In this document: positions 54,135-63,145 of the stretch, one piece after another | How positions within the stretch are numbered: the first letter of the stretch is position 1 | How the letters are laid out: every line of letters starts with the position of its first letter | Origin: Clostridiaceae bacterium | GTDB taxonomy: Bacteria > Bacillota > Clostridia > Peptostreptococcales > Natronincolaceae | DNA: 64,000 nucleotides | Reading direction: 5' to 3' | Assembly: GCA_018432235.1 (NCBI GenBank) | Contig: JAHDLO010000015.1 | Span: 62,001 to 126,000, forward strand | Notes under the pieces: generated by a model | Told to the model about the DNA's origin: nothing | The model's input: the letters and a program-made list of their open reading frames with translations, nothing else | The model's database searches: none | Translations under genes and position numbers: made by a program

Positions 54135-54710
54135 ATGGCTATGAAATTACCTATTGCACTTTCCAATAGGCATTTACATTTGAGTAAAGAGGATATAGAA
54201 ATATTATTCGGAGCAGGCTATGAACTAAGTAAATTAAAGGATTTATCTCAACCAGGTCAATTTGCAGCTGAAGAAAAGGTAGATATTGTTGGACCAAAGG
54301 GAGTATTAAAAGGCGTAAGGGTTTTAGGCCCTGCTAGAGCTAAGACGCAAATTGAGATTTCCCTTACAGATGGCTTTGTGCTGGGTGTTAATCCTCCCGT
54401 GAGAGATTCTGGTGATACAGCCGAGAGCCCTGGCGTGACAATAATTGGGCCAAAGGGTGAGGTTCAGTTAAAAGAAGGGGTTATCGCAGCCTCAAGACAT
54501 ATCCATATGCATACCTCCGACGCTGAAAGATTTGGCGTTGTAGATAAGCAGCGAGTCAAGGTAAGGACCTCAGGAGACAGAAGCGTTGTTTTTGAAAATG
54601 TTCTGGTAAGGGTGCATCCAACATATGCATTGGAGATGCATGTGGATGTGGATGAAGGAAATGCAGCTTCAGTAAAAAATGGTGAGCTGGTTGAGCTGAT
54701 TATAGAATAA
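54135..54710 (+). CDS. pduL: PduL-type phosphate propanoyl/acetyl transferase
   Basis: Converts acyl-CoA plus phosphate to acyl-phosphate plus CoA, an alternative to Pta. The 191-residue protein contains two PduL half-domains with the conserved metal-binding histidines: SNRHLHLSKEDIEILFG near the start and ASRHIHMHTSDAERFGV in the second half, plus GARAKTQIEISLTD-like and LVRVHPTYALEMHVDVDEGNAA. The ATG at 54135 follows GGGAGG. With hbd and the c-di-GMP region nearby there is no microcompartment gene cluster, so this is likely a free-standing energy enzyme. Confidence 0.93.
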   Translation: MAMKLPIALSNRHLHLSKEDIEILFGAGYELSKLKDLSQPGQFAAEEKVDIVGPKGVLKGVRVLGPARAKTQIEISLTDGFVLGVNPPVRDSGDTAESPGVTIIGPKGEVQLKEGVIAASRHIHMHTSDAERFGVVDKQRVKVRTSGDRSVVFENVLVRVHPTYALEMHVDVDEGNAASVKNGELVELIIE

Positions 54711-54720
54711 TTAAAGTATC

Positions 54721-54757
54721 AAGAGAAAATTTCTTAGAGATTTTCTCTTTTTTTATT
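54721..54757 (+). terminator. Terminator after pduL
   Basis: AGAGAAAAT and ATTTTCTCT around a 10-base loop, then TTTTTTTATT. Strong. Confidence 0.9.
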
Positions 54758-54794
54758 GTATAAGAGCGTATTTTTTTACTATGAATTCTTATAC

Positions 54795-55012
54795 AATGGG
54801 GGGTTGTTAAGGGGGGTGTCTCCCCTTATTAAAATAAGGAGGGTACAGCGAAGCGTCCTAGGGCGAGTAGTGTCACGAATAAGTGGCACTTCGGTACGAG
54901 CGCTGCCGAGACGGTGAGGCAGCAGGGTGCTTGCACCGCATGGGTTCCCTGGAAAACAAACGTGGGGAAGCCACTTTTGCTCTGTGCTTTTCCCAGTACT
55001 TTACAGAAGGGG
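54795..55012 (+). ncRNA. GC-rich structured RNA candidate, HEARO/omega-RNA-like
   Basis: A 220-base island clearly richer in G and C than its surroundings, with no coding frame. Helices that can be drawn by eye: GGGG/CCCC (54811-54825), CCTTATT/ATAAGG (54823-54840), GTGTCAC/GTGGCAC (54870-54889), GCTGCC/GGCAGC (54902-54922), GGTGC/GCACC (54925-54936), and GGGTTCCC with GGGGAAGCC around GGAAAACAAACGT (54942-54972). The strings AACAAACGTGGGGAAGCC and TTCGGTACGAGCGCT recall HEARO RNAs, the guide RNAs of IscB/IsrB, by memory only. No iscB or isrB gene follows. Confidence 0.5.
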
Positions 55013-55159
55013 ATACGGTTAAAAAGTAGAAAAGTCGGGAATTTTGTCAAAATATCGTATACTGTTTTTGTAAAATATATTGCGTATTTAAAAGGGTTTT
55101 CCTGCAGAGTATAGAATAATTTAAATAGTAATATATACCTATTTTTTTACTAACCTAAT

Positions 55160-55275
55160 TAAATATAAGGGCAAACCTAGCGAAAGCTAGGGACGCAAAG
55201 TCATGTGTCTAAGGGACTGTTCTATGATTGACAGACTGCAAACTTTAGGTGTAATTCCTTTGAATTACCGTCTAC
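55160..55275 (+). ncRNA. Cyclic di-GMP-I (GEMM-I) riboswitch
   Basis: The P1b/P2 core AGGGCAAACCTAGCGAAAGCTAGGGACGCAAAG (in parts at 55169-55200) matches the GEMM-I consensus: conserved GGCAAACC, a GCGAAAGC tetraloop-capped stem and GGGACGCAAAG. The second half, GTCATGTGTCTAAGGG, then CTATGATTGACAG, matches the P3 region. A further hairpin (GTAATTC/GAATTAC, 55250-55269) precedes the terminator. It lies upstream of a GGDEF cyclase gene. Confidence 0.93.
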
Positions 55276-55287
55276 TTGTGAGCATAT

Positions 55288-55316
55288 AAGGTTCCTTTCG
55301 ATAAAGGAGCCTTTTA
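55288..55316 (+). terminator. Terminator behind the c-di-GMP riboswitch
   Basis: AAGGTTCCTTT and AAAGGAGCCTT pair (11 bp, one wobble) around CGAT, followed by TTTTATC. It is the expression platform of the riboswitch, controlling read-through into the cyclase gene. Confidence 0.85.
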
Positions 55317-55428
55317 TCATTTCTACCGTACCTACTCGTTTAGATCACTTAAGTCTGAGGATGTTTTGTACCTTGCGATGATAGTTAAGGGCTTAAGTTT
55401 AAACAGTCTAGAAGGGAGCTGTCTACTG

Positions 55429-56292
55429 ATGTTAATAAAAGCAAATCATCTGGAGAACCTCTCTAGGGAGCTTATCATTATAATGGATAAAGCGGGTAAT
55501 ATTATTGAAATATCACCCAATTTTAAGCTGCTTTTGGGCCATTGCAGTGATTGTCAATTAGGGAAAAACATTAAGAGCATGACCAAAAATGATGATCTTG
55601 ATTTAACTCAGGCGAAAAGCATCGAGCTGGTCATAAAAAACAAGGAGGATAAAGCACAATACTTTGATGGATTCCTTCATAAGGTTGAGCATAACAATGA
55701 GGAGCTGTTGGTGCTGTCAGCATTAAATATAACCGATTACATCAGCAGGCGTGAGCGGTCAGAGAACGAAATTGTTAATGCCCTTAAACAGCAGCTGGAA
55801 AGACTAAGCTATACTGATGCTTTAACGGGTCTTTATAATAGAAATTATATTGAATATGAGATGGATAAGCTAAATATGCTGGAGGATGTTCCTCTGGGTA
55901 TGATTATTTGTGATCTTGATAACTTAAAGTTAACAAATGACACCTATGGTCATTGTGAAGGTGACCATCTCCTTCAACAGGCAGCAGACATCATAAGGGT
56001 TCCTTTGGGGGAAAATATGCTGCCTGGCAGAATTGGAGGTGACGAGTTTATCGTCTTAATAAAAAATTCTTCTAGTGAGAAGGTAAAGGAGATCTACGAT
56101 AAGATAGTTTCAGCCGTTGAACAGTACAATAAATCGTTACCCAGGAGACCCGTGGAAATTTCTATTGGCTACTCTCATATGAGCAGCTCAAAAGGTACTA
56201 CAAAGGAACTATTTAAAAGGGCAGACGAGCAAATGTATGTTCATAAGAAGGAGAGACATAAGCTGCAGAAAAAAATCTCGGCACAGGCATGA
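55429..56292 (+). CDS. Diguanylate cyclase (PAS-GGDEF)
   Basis: Makes cyclic di-GMP from two GTP. The 287-residue protein has an N-terminal PAS-like sensor (about residues 10-115, IIMDKAGNIIEISPNFKLLLG) and a GGDEF domain (about 130-283) starting SYTDALTGLYNRNYIE, with the catalytic motif RIGGDEF intact and DLDNLKLTNDTYGHCEGD. The inhibitory I-site RxxD, expected five residues before GGDEF, is not present, since the preceding residues are ENMLPG. GAAGGGAG precedes the ATG at 55429. Control is likely by the c-di-GMP riboswitch upstream. Confidence 0.93.
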   Translation: MLIKANHLENLSRELIIIMDKAGNIIEISPNFKLLLGHCSDCQLGKNIKSMTKNDDLDLTQAKSIELVIKNKEDKAQYFDGFLHKVEHNNEELLVLSALNITDYISRRERSENEIVNALKQQLERLSYTDALTGLYNRNYIEYEMDKLNMLEDVPLGMIICDLDNLKLTNDTYGHCEGDHLLQQAADIIRVPLGENMLPGRIGGDEFIVLIKNSSSEKVKEIYDKIVSAVEQYNKSLPRRPVEISIGYSHMSSSKGTTKELFKRADEQMYVHKKERHKLQKKISAQA

Positions 56293-56333
56293 TTTAAGCC
56301 CATATAAAGCTTAATAAAGTAAAATTACCTAAA

Positions 56334-56370
56334 ATAAAACCACTCAGATTTTTTCTGAGTGGTTTGTTTA
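56334..56370. terminator. Bidirectional terminator between the cyclase and ychF
   Basis: AACCACTCAGA and TCTGAGTGGTT form a perfect 11-bp stem around five T; T-rich tails exist on both strands, serving both convergent genes. Confidence 0.92.
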
Positions 56371-56371
56371 C

Positions 56372-57466
56372 TTAAACATTAAAGCGGAATAGAATAACGT
56401 CCCCATCCACAACGACATATTCCTTGCCCTCAAGCCTTACCAAGCCCTTTTCCTTTGCTTGTGAATGACTGCCGGAATTCATAAGATCGTCAAAGGCAAC
56501 GACCTCTGCTCGAATGAAGCCTCTTTCAAAGTCCGTATGAATTTTACCTGCTGCCTGAGGTGCCTTCAATCCCTTTTTAATGGTCCATGCTCTTACTTCC
56601 TTTGGACCGGCTGTGAGGTAGCTAATCAAGCCTAGAAGAGAATAGGAGGCCTTTATCAGCCTGTCAAGACCGGATTCATTTAATCCCAGTTCTTCTAAAA
56701 ACATTTGCTTTTCGTCATCCTCAAGCTCAGTAATTTCAGCTTCAATTTTTGCACAAATGACAACGACCTCTGCCTTCTCCTTTTCAGCTAAGGCTTTAAC
56801 CTCCGCCACATAAGGATTGGTGGCACCTCCATTTTTAACATCCTCTTCCGAAACATTAGTAACATAGATAATTGGCTTTGCAGATAATAAATTGAAATCC
56901 TTCAGCATTTTTTCTTCCTCTGGACTTAGGTCTAGAGTTCTGGCGGACTCGCCCTTTTCTAAGGCTGTAAGAATAGCCTTTAATAGGTTAAGCTCCTCCT
57001 GAAGAGATTTATCCGATTTAAGAAGCTTTTCTGTTTTTTGAATTCTCTTTTCTATCATCTCAAGGTCTGAAAGTATGAGCTCTAAATTTATTGTCTCAAT
57101 ATCTCTTAGAGGGTTTACTGTGCCATCAACATGAGTAATATTGGTATCCTCAAAGCATCTCACAACATGGAGTATTGCAGCAACCTCTCTGATATGGGAC
57201 AGAAACTTATTTCCTAGTCCTTCGCCCTTGCTGGCACCTCTTACAAGACCGGCAATATCATAAAATTCAACAGCTGCGGGAATTACCTTTTCAGATTGAT
57301 ACAGCTTTTGCAGCTCAAAAAGTCGATTATCAGGAACAGATACTACACCAACATTTGGTTCGATTGTACAAAAGGGATAATTTGCTGACTCGGCACCTGC
57401 CTGCGTGATAGCATTGAACAGTGTACTCTTTCCAACATTTGGCAGTCCTACGATGCCTAATTTCAT
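56372..57466 (-). CDS. ychF: Obg-like ATPase YchF/Ola1
   Basis: A 364-residue P-loop protein that hydrolyses ATP rather than GTP and associates with ribosomes and redox stress responses. G1 GLPNVGKST is near the N terminus ([16 protein letters not shown]), then [14 protein letters not shown], Walker B-like [20 protein letters not shown] and a C-terminal TGS domain ([28 protein letters not shown]). The ATG at 57466 (AGAGGAAG site) is preferred over a longer frame starting at 57556. It is monocistronic. Confidence 0.96.
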   Translation of the reverse strand: MKLGIVGLPNVGKSTLFNAITQAGAESANYPFCTIEPNVGVVSVPDNRLFELQKLYQSEKVIPAAVEFYDIAGLVRGASKGEGLGNKFLSHIREVAAILHVVRCFEDTNITHVDGTVNPLRDIETINLELILSDLEMIEKRIQKTEKLLKSDKSLQEELNLLKAILTALEKGESARTLDLSPEEEKMLKDFNLLSAKPIIYVTNVSEEDVKNGGATNPYVAEVKALAEKEKAEVVVICAKIEAEITELEDDEKQMFLEELGLNESGLDRLIKASYSLLGLISYLTAGPKEVRAWTIKKGLKAPQAAGKIHTDFERGFIRAEVVAFDDLMNSGSHSQAKEKGLVRLEGKEYVVVDGDVILFRFNV

Positions 57467-57688
57467 TAAAATCTTCCTCTCTGTAAAAAGATTACGATTA
57501 CACACAAGTTTGATTATACAATATTCGACAGCCATAAGCAATAAATATGGCTGCAAAATTATATGTCAGCCTTTTATTATGATTTGCATTTTATAACATT
57601 TAAAGTTATGTAAAAAAATGAAAGCTAAAGAAAATCTTTACTTAATAAAATAGAGCTTAAAGGAAAAAATATAACTGGAGGTGATACT

Positions 57689-58198
57689 ATGACAAAGAAA
57701 AAAATCACAATAATGCTTTTCGCACTGCTGCTGGTATTTTTGACTGTAACTGGCTGCAGGCCGGCTCAGAGACCAGCGCCAGAGCAACAACCAAACAATA
57801 ATCCAACACAGGATATGACTGATCGGAACTCTCCAATGAATATGCAGCCTAACGAGGTAAATCAAGATTTGCAGGCTCGGGCAGACAGAATAGTAAATGC
57901 GATTGTTAAGCTTGATGAGGTGCGAAGTGCTACGGTTGTTATTTCAGAAACAACTGCCTTAGTAGGTGTTAATACAACAGATACCACCAAGGGAGAAATG
58001 AATACGGAGATTAAGAGGGAAATAGAGGAAACTGTAAAAAATACGGATGCTCAAATAACAAGAGTATCTGTTACGGCAGACCCTGATTTATTTAAGCGGA
58101 TTGAAAACATAGCAAGAGAAACCAGCAGTGGCAGACCTCTAAGCGGTTTTGGTAGAGAGATTGAGGAGCTGGTAAGAAGAATAACACCTGGTTTGTAA
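57689..58198 (+). CDS. YhcN/YlaJ family sporulation lipoprotein
   Basis: A 169-residue lipoprotein (Cys23, TVTGC) with a Pro/Asn/Gln-rich spacer (RPAPEQQPNNNPTQ) and the YhcN/YlaJ domain RADRIVNAIVKLDEVRSATVVISETTALVGVNT ... RVSVTADPDLFKRIENIARE. In Bacillus these are spore-inner-membrane proteins. GGAGGTGATACT precedes the ATG. A terminator follows. Confidence 0.93.
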   Translation: MTKKKITIMLFALLLVFLTVTGCRPAQRPAPEQQPNNNPTQDMTDRNSPMNMQPNEVNQDLQARADRIVNAIVKLDEVRSATVVISETTALVGVNTTDTTKGEMNTEIKREIEETVKNTDAQITRVSVTADPDLFKRIENIARETSSGRPLSGFGREIEELVRRITPGL

Positions 58199-58204
58199 AT
58201 ATAC

Positions 58205-58247
58205 AAATGAGTAAAGATGAAGTGAAGCTTCATCTTTATTCATTTTA
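58205..58247 (+). terminator. Terminator after yhcN
   Basis: AAAGATGAAG and CTTCATCTTT around a short loop, within AATGA/TCATT arms, followed by a T-rich tail. Confidence 0.85.
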
Positions 58248-58306
58248 TATCGTTTTATGACATAATAATAATCTAAGCTTGTAGAAATGATCTTAGGGGT
58301 GAAAAA

Positions 58307-59437
58307 ATGAATTGGAAAGTTTTTCTTGCTATGTTTATGCTTTATCTCAGTATTATATTAAAGGGTATTCAGGAAAGGCTGCTTATCCTTGCCGCTGGGG
58401 TCCTATTGACTATAATTGTCATAGGGTGGGAAATGGAGGTGAGAAAAAAACTTCGTCATATCATGATAAGTCTTATAACAGCACATTTAATCATGCTGCT
58501 GTTGCTTTCTGCCCTGAGATATAGAAGTATGGCATTAGAACCAGATGCAACAATAATTAAGGATACAACAGCTGTTGTCCTGCTGCTGGAGGGGGAACCT
58601 GAGGACTTTGTACTGTCCTTGGCTATAAATAATGCCTTTAACAGCATAAAATCTTATCAAATTCCCCTATTGCCCTTCATGATATTCAAAAACAAAATAG
58701 TTTATGAAAATGCACTATCAACTGATTTTCAATTACATTCATTAGTGCAGCAGAAGCTACAGAGTCAACTGGGGAATTCGTATCGGCTTTATGTGACATA
58801 TACGAAGAAGCCGCCATATCTAAGGGAAGGAATCTATGCTGCTTTGGCTGAAGGTAACAGGAAGATAATATTTGCCCCCGTATTAATAGCAGAAAACGAG
58901 AGCTTTTTAGCTATAGAGGAGACGCTTAAAAGAATAAATACAGGAAAATACCAAATAATAACAAAGAGGACGGAGGCAATGTGGAACAGCGATGCTATAG
59001 CCCTGTTATATGTCAGTAAAATAAATCAAGCCACAACGGGAAGGGTGCAAAATACCGGAATAATTCTGCTGGGCAGTGTTACCAGCAGGGAACCCTCTGT
59101 AACGGCTCTGCAGCAGGAGGTTTTGCTTAAAGAAAAAATAAAATCTTTTTTGATTGAGGAAAACTATATCAATTATCAAATTCAGGAGACTCAATTTAAT
59201 AAAAGAAACATAACAAAAAGTATTGATGCTTTACTGGAATATGGGGTATCAAACATACTAATAGTAAATACTGGCGCTCTTTATGAAACTCTGGAACAGC
59301 AAATGGAGCTGTCGAGGGCGATTAAATCTGCTGATGCGCCGGATGGGGTAGTCATTACAAAGCTGAATGTAACAGCCCATGATCCAGAGGTGATCTACGA
59401 GCTTGTCAATAGGATAAATCTTTTAAATATGCACTAA
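58307..59437 (+). CDS. Hypothetical membrane protein with chelatase-like soluble region
   Basis: A 376-residue protein. Residues 1-70 hold about two or three hydrophobic segments (VFLAMFMLYLSIIL, LLILAAGVLLTIIVIGWE, MISLITAHLIMLLLLSALRY). The soluble part begins AVVLLLEGEPEDFVLSLAINNAF, has LRYSMFF-like strand-loop-strand repeats and IILLGSVTSREPSVTALQQEVLLKEKI, then YQIQETQFNKRNITKSIDALLEYGVSNILIVNTGALYETLE. By shape and by these strand edges it could be a ferrochelatase/CbiX-like two-lobe fold, but the metal-binding His/Glu residues are not obvious. I call this tentative. Confidence 0.5.
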   Translation: MNWKVFLAMFMLYLSIILKGIQERLLILAAGVLLTIIVIGWEMEVRKKLRHIMISLITAHLIMLLLLSALRYRSMALEPDATIIKDTTAVVLLLEGEPEDFVLSLAINNAFNSIKSYQIPLLPFMIFKNKIVYENALSTDFQLHSLVQQKLQSQLGNSYRLYVTYTKKPPYLREGIYAALAEGNRKIIFAPVLIAENESFLAIEETLKRINTGKYQIITKRTEAMWNSDAIALLYVSKINQATTGRVQNTGIILLGSVTSREPSVTALQQEVLLKEKIKSFLIEENYINYQIQETQFNKRNITKSIDALLEYGVSNILIVNTGALYETLEQQMELSRAIKSADAPDGVVITKLNVTAHDPEVIYELVNRINLLNMH

Positions 59438-59494
59438 TTCAAAGCGGTATATTGGGAATACTAATCAATAAAGCAGATGCAAGGAGGTTATAGA

Positions 59495-60763
59495 ATGTCA
59501 AAGCTGCATACAGAAGAAATTTATGAGGGCATAAGGCTTCATACGGTTAAAACAGATAAATTTAAGACAAGCCTAATCAATATTAATATTCAAAGGCCCT
59601 TGAAGGCGGAGGAGGTTACCTTGAACTCACTATTACCAATGGTGCTGCAGAGGGGTACTTCTGAATATACCACTTCAAAGGAAATATCTAAAAAGCTGGA
59701 GTACTTATATGGGGCCGTATTGCGGGGAAATGTCAAAAAAAAGGGAGAGCTGCATATCATTGAGTTTTCCTTGAGAATAGCCGACAGCAGCTATATAGAG
59801 GATAAAAGTCTTTGGATGTCGGCTGTTGAACTGTTAAACTCTTTAATTAACAGACCGTTGCTAGAGGATAGGGGCTTTAAGGCGTCTTATGTAAGACAAG
59901 AAAAGTCAAATTTAGACAATAGAATTCAGGGTAGATTAAATGACAAAATGCAGTATTCTTTGGATAGACTAATTGAAGAGATGTGTAAAGAGGAGGGCTT
60001 TAAGCTATATGAGCATGGTAGACAGGAGGATTTACCTGGAATAGATGCCACTAATCTATACAGTCATTACTTAAGGGTTATGCAGGATAGTCCAATAGAC
60101 ATTATGGTAGTAGGGAATATGGATCATAGCGCTGTAAGAGAAGGGATTTTGAAGGGTATTGACTTTAAAGAGGGTAGTAGGATAGCGCCTTCACAAAGTC
60201 GATTGATAGCAGCCCCCAGCAAAGAAAAAAAGGTGCTGGAGGAGCTGGAGATAAATCAAGGAAAACTGTCTATGGGCTATAGGGTGGATATTCCCTACAG
60301 CGATCCGCTGTACCCTGCAATGATCTTATATGCCAATATACTTGGTGGAGGACCCCATTCAAAGCTTTTTATAAAGGTGAGGGAGGAAAGAAGCCTATGC
60401 TATTATATATTCGCTAAGCTTGAGAAATTTAAGTCCATAATGATGATAGGCTCAGGTATAGAGGCAGATAAATACGATATAGCCGTAGAGGTTATCGGTC
60501 AGCAGCTGGAGGAAATGAGGAAGGGTAACATAAGCAAAGAGGAGATGACCAATGCCAAAAAGGCAGTGGAAGCATCAATTAAATCAATAGGTGATAATGC
60601 TCTGGCGATTGCAGAATTTTATTATAGTCAGGTCATAAGTAATCCCTTTTATGAAATGAATGCACTATTGGAGAAGGTTAATAAGGTAACAGTTGATGAT
60701 ATAGTTGCAGTTGCTGAAAAAGTGAGTCTTGACACAATTTATTTTTTGAAGGGTCGAGAATAG
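59495..60763 (+). CDS. ymfF: M16-family peptidase-like protein (YmfF type), inactive half
   Basis: A 422-residue member of the insulinase superfamily that lacks the HxxEH zinc motif in its N-terminal half (NSLLPMVLQRGTSEYTTSKEI replaces it), like Bacillus YmfF. The C-terminal half has the family fold with NILGGGPHSKLFIKVREERSLCYYI. It is the partner of the following YmfH-type gene; related pairs are linked in recent annotations to EF-P 5-aminopentanol modification. The ATG at 59495 follows AAGGAGG. Confidence 0.88.
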   Translation: MSKLHTEEIYEGIRLHTVKTDKFKTSLININIQRPLKAEEVTLNSLLPMVLQRGTSEYTTSKEISKKLEYLYGAVLRGNVKKKGELHIIEFSLRIADSSYIEDKSLWMSAVELLNSLINRPLLEDRGFKASYVRQEKSNLDNRIQGRLNDKMQYSLDRLIEEMCKEEGFKLYEHGRQEDLPGIDATNLYSHYLRVMQDSPIDIMVVGNMDHSAVREGILKGIDFKEGSRIAPSQSRLIAAPSKEKKVLEELEINQGKLSMGYRVDIPYSDPLYPAMILYANILGGGPHSKLFIKVREERSLCYYIFAKLEKFKSIMMIGSGIEADKYDIAVEVIGQQLEEMRKGNISKEEMTNAKKAVEASIKSIGDNALAIAEFYYSQVISNPFYEMNALLEKVNKVTVDDIVAVAEKVSLDTIYFLKGRE

Positions 60764-60775
60764 GAGGGGCATAGG

Positions 60776-62059
60776 GTGATAAACGAGATATATAATGAAC
60801 TAATAAAGGAAAAGGTCTTTGGTAAAAAATTACAAAATGGACTTGAAGTATTCTTTTTGCCAAAAAAAGATTATGTAAAGCAATATGCCATATTTGCTGC
60901 AAATTACGGCTCAAATGACCTGGCATTCAAGCTGAAGAATGAAAAGGAGGATATCAAAGTACCGGAGGGCATTGCTCATTTTCTTGAGCATAAGCTTTTT
61001 GAAGAGCCGGAGGGGAATGCTTTTGATCGATTTGCCCAATTGGGAGCCAATGTAAATGCTTACACTAATTTCAATATAACAGCATACTATTTTACCTGTA
61101 CCGATTATTTTTATGACAATCTGTCTGCCCTCATTCACTTTGTTCAGTCCCCGTATTTTACTGATGAAAATGTTGAGAAGGAAAAGGGGATCATTGGACA
61201 GGAGATTATGATGTATAGAGATAACGCTGAGTGGCGGGTTTTCTTCAATTTATTAAAGGCTATGTATCATCAGCATCCTGTAAAAAGGGATATCGCCGGT
61301 ACCATAGACAGCGTCAACAGCATAACTAAGGAGGACCTATATCAATGCTACAATACCTTTTATCATCCCTCCAATATGGCGCTTTTTATTGCCGGAGATC
61401 TGGAGGCAAAAGCAGTTTTTAATAGGGTAGAGGAAGCCTTTGCTCAACTAAAGATTCCAGAAGCAGATGAGGTTAAGCTAATGTATCCTCAAGAGCCAGA
61501 AGATATCAAAGAATCTCATGTTGAAGAAAGCATGCAGGTATCTATTCCTTTATTTCATATTGGGTATAAGGATCGTCCACTAGGCCGTGGGGGTAGAGAA
61601 TTAATCCAGCGGGAAGCCGCTGTAGGACTACTCATTGACATCGTATTTGGCAGAAGCTCAGAGCTATATGAGGAGCTATATGAGGCAGGCTTAATCGATC
61701 AGGGCTTTGGGGTGGACTATGTTTGTGAAAAGGATTATGGACATGTCATCATCAGTGGGGAATCAAAAGCGCCGATAGCGGTTAAGGAGATAATAGATAG
61801 AAAAATATTGCAGCTGCAAAACGAGGGACTTAGTAGAGCGTCCTTTGAAAGGATAAAGAGAAAGCAAATAGGTGAGAATCTCTCCTATTTCAATTCAATA
61901 GAATTTATAGGCAATTCCTTTATTACCTATCATTTTAAGGAGATTAATTTCCTGGATTATATTAAAATACTATCAGAAACCAGTCTGGAAGCCGTAGAAG
62001 ATTGTATGCAAAGCTTACTGAAGGCGGATAAACAGGTAATTTCAATAATTAATCCTTAA
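60776..62059 (+). CDS. ymfH: M16-family zinc peptidase (YmfH type)
   Basis: A 427-residue insulinase-family peptidase with the inverted zinc motif HxxEH intact in IAHFLEHKLF (H, E, H) and the later conserved glutamate in the IGQEIMMYRDNAEW region. The second half has the DIVFGRSSELYEELYEAGLID domain. It partners YmfF as in Bacillus. Starts at GTG behind AGGAGGGG; 12 bp downstream of ymfF. Confidence 0.93.
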   Translation: MINEIYNELIKEKVFGKKLQNGLEVFFLPKKDYVKQYAIFAANYGSNDLAFKLKNEKEDIKVPEGIAHFLEHKLFEEPEGNAFDRFAQLGANVNAYTNFNITAYYFTCTDYFYDNLSALIHFVQSPYFTDENVEKEKGIIGQEIMMYRDNAEWRVFFNLLKAMYHQHPVKRDIAGTIDSVNSITKEDLYQCYNTFYHPSNMALFIAGDLEAKAVFNRVEEAFAQLKIPEADEVKLMYPQEPEDIKESHVEESMQVSIPLFHIGYKDRPLGRGGRELIQREAAVGLLIDIVFGRSSELYEELYEAGLIDQGFGVDYVCEKDYGHVIISGESKAPIAVKEIIDRKILQLQNEGLSRASFERIKRKQIGENLSYFNSIEFIGNSFITYHFKEINFLDYIKILSETSLEAVEDCMQSLLKADKQVISIINP

Positions 62060-62134
62060 TCAATCCTTAATTTGACATTTGCCTGCAGCTGCAATATAAT
62101 AGTATTTGTTTTTATGGATAGAGGAGAGATGCAT

Positions 62135-62881
62135 ATGAATCCGATAGCATTTAGCGTATTTGGCTTGGAGATAGGCTGGTACGGCATTATAATAGCTACA
62201 GGCATGCTGCTGGGAGTTATTATAGCCTCAAAAAGGGCAAAAGCAGTAGGGCTTCAAGAGGACACAATAATTGACCTCTGCCTGTATGCGGTCCCCAGTG
62301 CTATTCTGGGAGCCAGGCTATATTATGTCATTTTCAATTGGAGCTATTATAGTAAGCACCCAGTGGATATACTAAAGTTTAGGCAGGGAGGATTGGCGAT
62401 CCATGGCGGAATCATTGCCGGCGTTTTAGTGGGTTATATCTTCTGTCGAGTTAAGCGGCTAGGCTTTTGGCAGCTGGCTGATATATGTGCCCCCAGCCTA
62501 GTTCTGGGACAGGCAATTGGAAGATGGGGGAATTATGTAAATCAAGAGGCTCATGGTGGCCCTACCAATCTGCCCTGGGGTATTGAAATCAATGGCGTTA
62601 AGGTTCATCCTACATTCCTGTATGAATCCTTGTGGAATTTTGGCGTGTTCTTCCTATTGTTATATATTGACAAAAAGAAAAAATTCGAAGGGCAAATATT
62701 TCTATACTACTTGATTTTATACTCAGTTGCTAGGTTTTTTATTGAAGGCCTTAGAACAGACAGCTTGATGATAGGGCCCTTTAGAACTGCCCAATTGGTC
62801 AGTGTTGCAACGATTATCGTTGCTATTGTGTTAATATTTATCAGGAGGCGTCATATAGCAGGTGCTTCAGAAAAGCTATAA
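62135..62881 (+). CDS. lgt: Prolipoprotein diacylglyceryl transferase
   Basis: Transfers a diacylglyceryl group from phosphatidylglycerol to the lipobox cysteine, the first step of lipoprotein maturation; the window encodes several clients (NrfA, two OppA, the flavoprotein reductase, YhcN). About 248 residues, seven membrane segments, the Lgt signature GRWGNYVNQEAHGG, upstream GGLAIHGGIIAG, and HPTFLYES. ATG at 62135 follows GAGGAGAG. Confidence 0.95.
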   Translation: MNPIAFSVFGLEIGWYGIIIATGMLLGVIIASKRAKAVGLQEDTIIDLCLYAVPSAILGARLYYVIFNWSYYSKHPVDILKFRQGGLAIHGGIIAGVLVGYIFCRVKRLGFWQLADICAPSLVLGQAIGRWGNYVNQEAHGGPTNLPWGIEINGVKVHPTFLYESLWNFGVFFLLLYIDKKKKFEGQIFLYYLILYSVARFFIEGLRTDSLMIGPFRTAQLVSVATIIVAIVLIFIRRRHIAGASEKL

Positions 62882-63079
62882 AGGTCGAAAAATGTTTAAA
62901 AACCTTGGAATTTGGGCTATAAAAAATATTTTCTACAAATATTTTTCAAAGCCACATATTTTCAACAATTCTTAACTAGTCAAGTAGATTTTGGACGAAA
63001 AATTGAATAAACTTAAGAATTTGCTAGATAATAGCAGTTAATGAGGAATAAAATGTAAAAATATCGCCAATTTCATTCT

Positions 63080-63108
63080 TTGACATCCAGTAGGCTTATA
63101 AATAAAAT
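63080..63108 (+). promoter_or_regulatory. Promoter upstream of the Spo0E-like gene
   Basis: TTGACA at 63080-63085 and TAAAAT at 63103-63108 are exactly 17 bases apart, putting transcription near 63115. The gap from 62882 to here is AT-rich and holds no other feature I can support. Confidence 0.65.
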
Positions 63109-63145
63109 GATACACATGCACGAGAAAAGATTCGGGGTGATATGG

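Noticed and set aside
54914..55114. 66-codon frame inside the structured RNA candidate
   Set aside because: It has no ribosome site, and the region shows pairing helices rather than codon bias.
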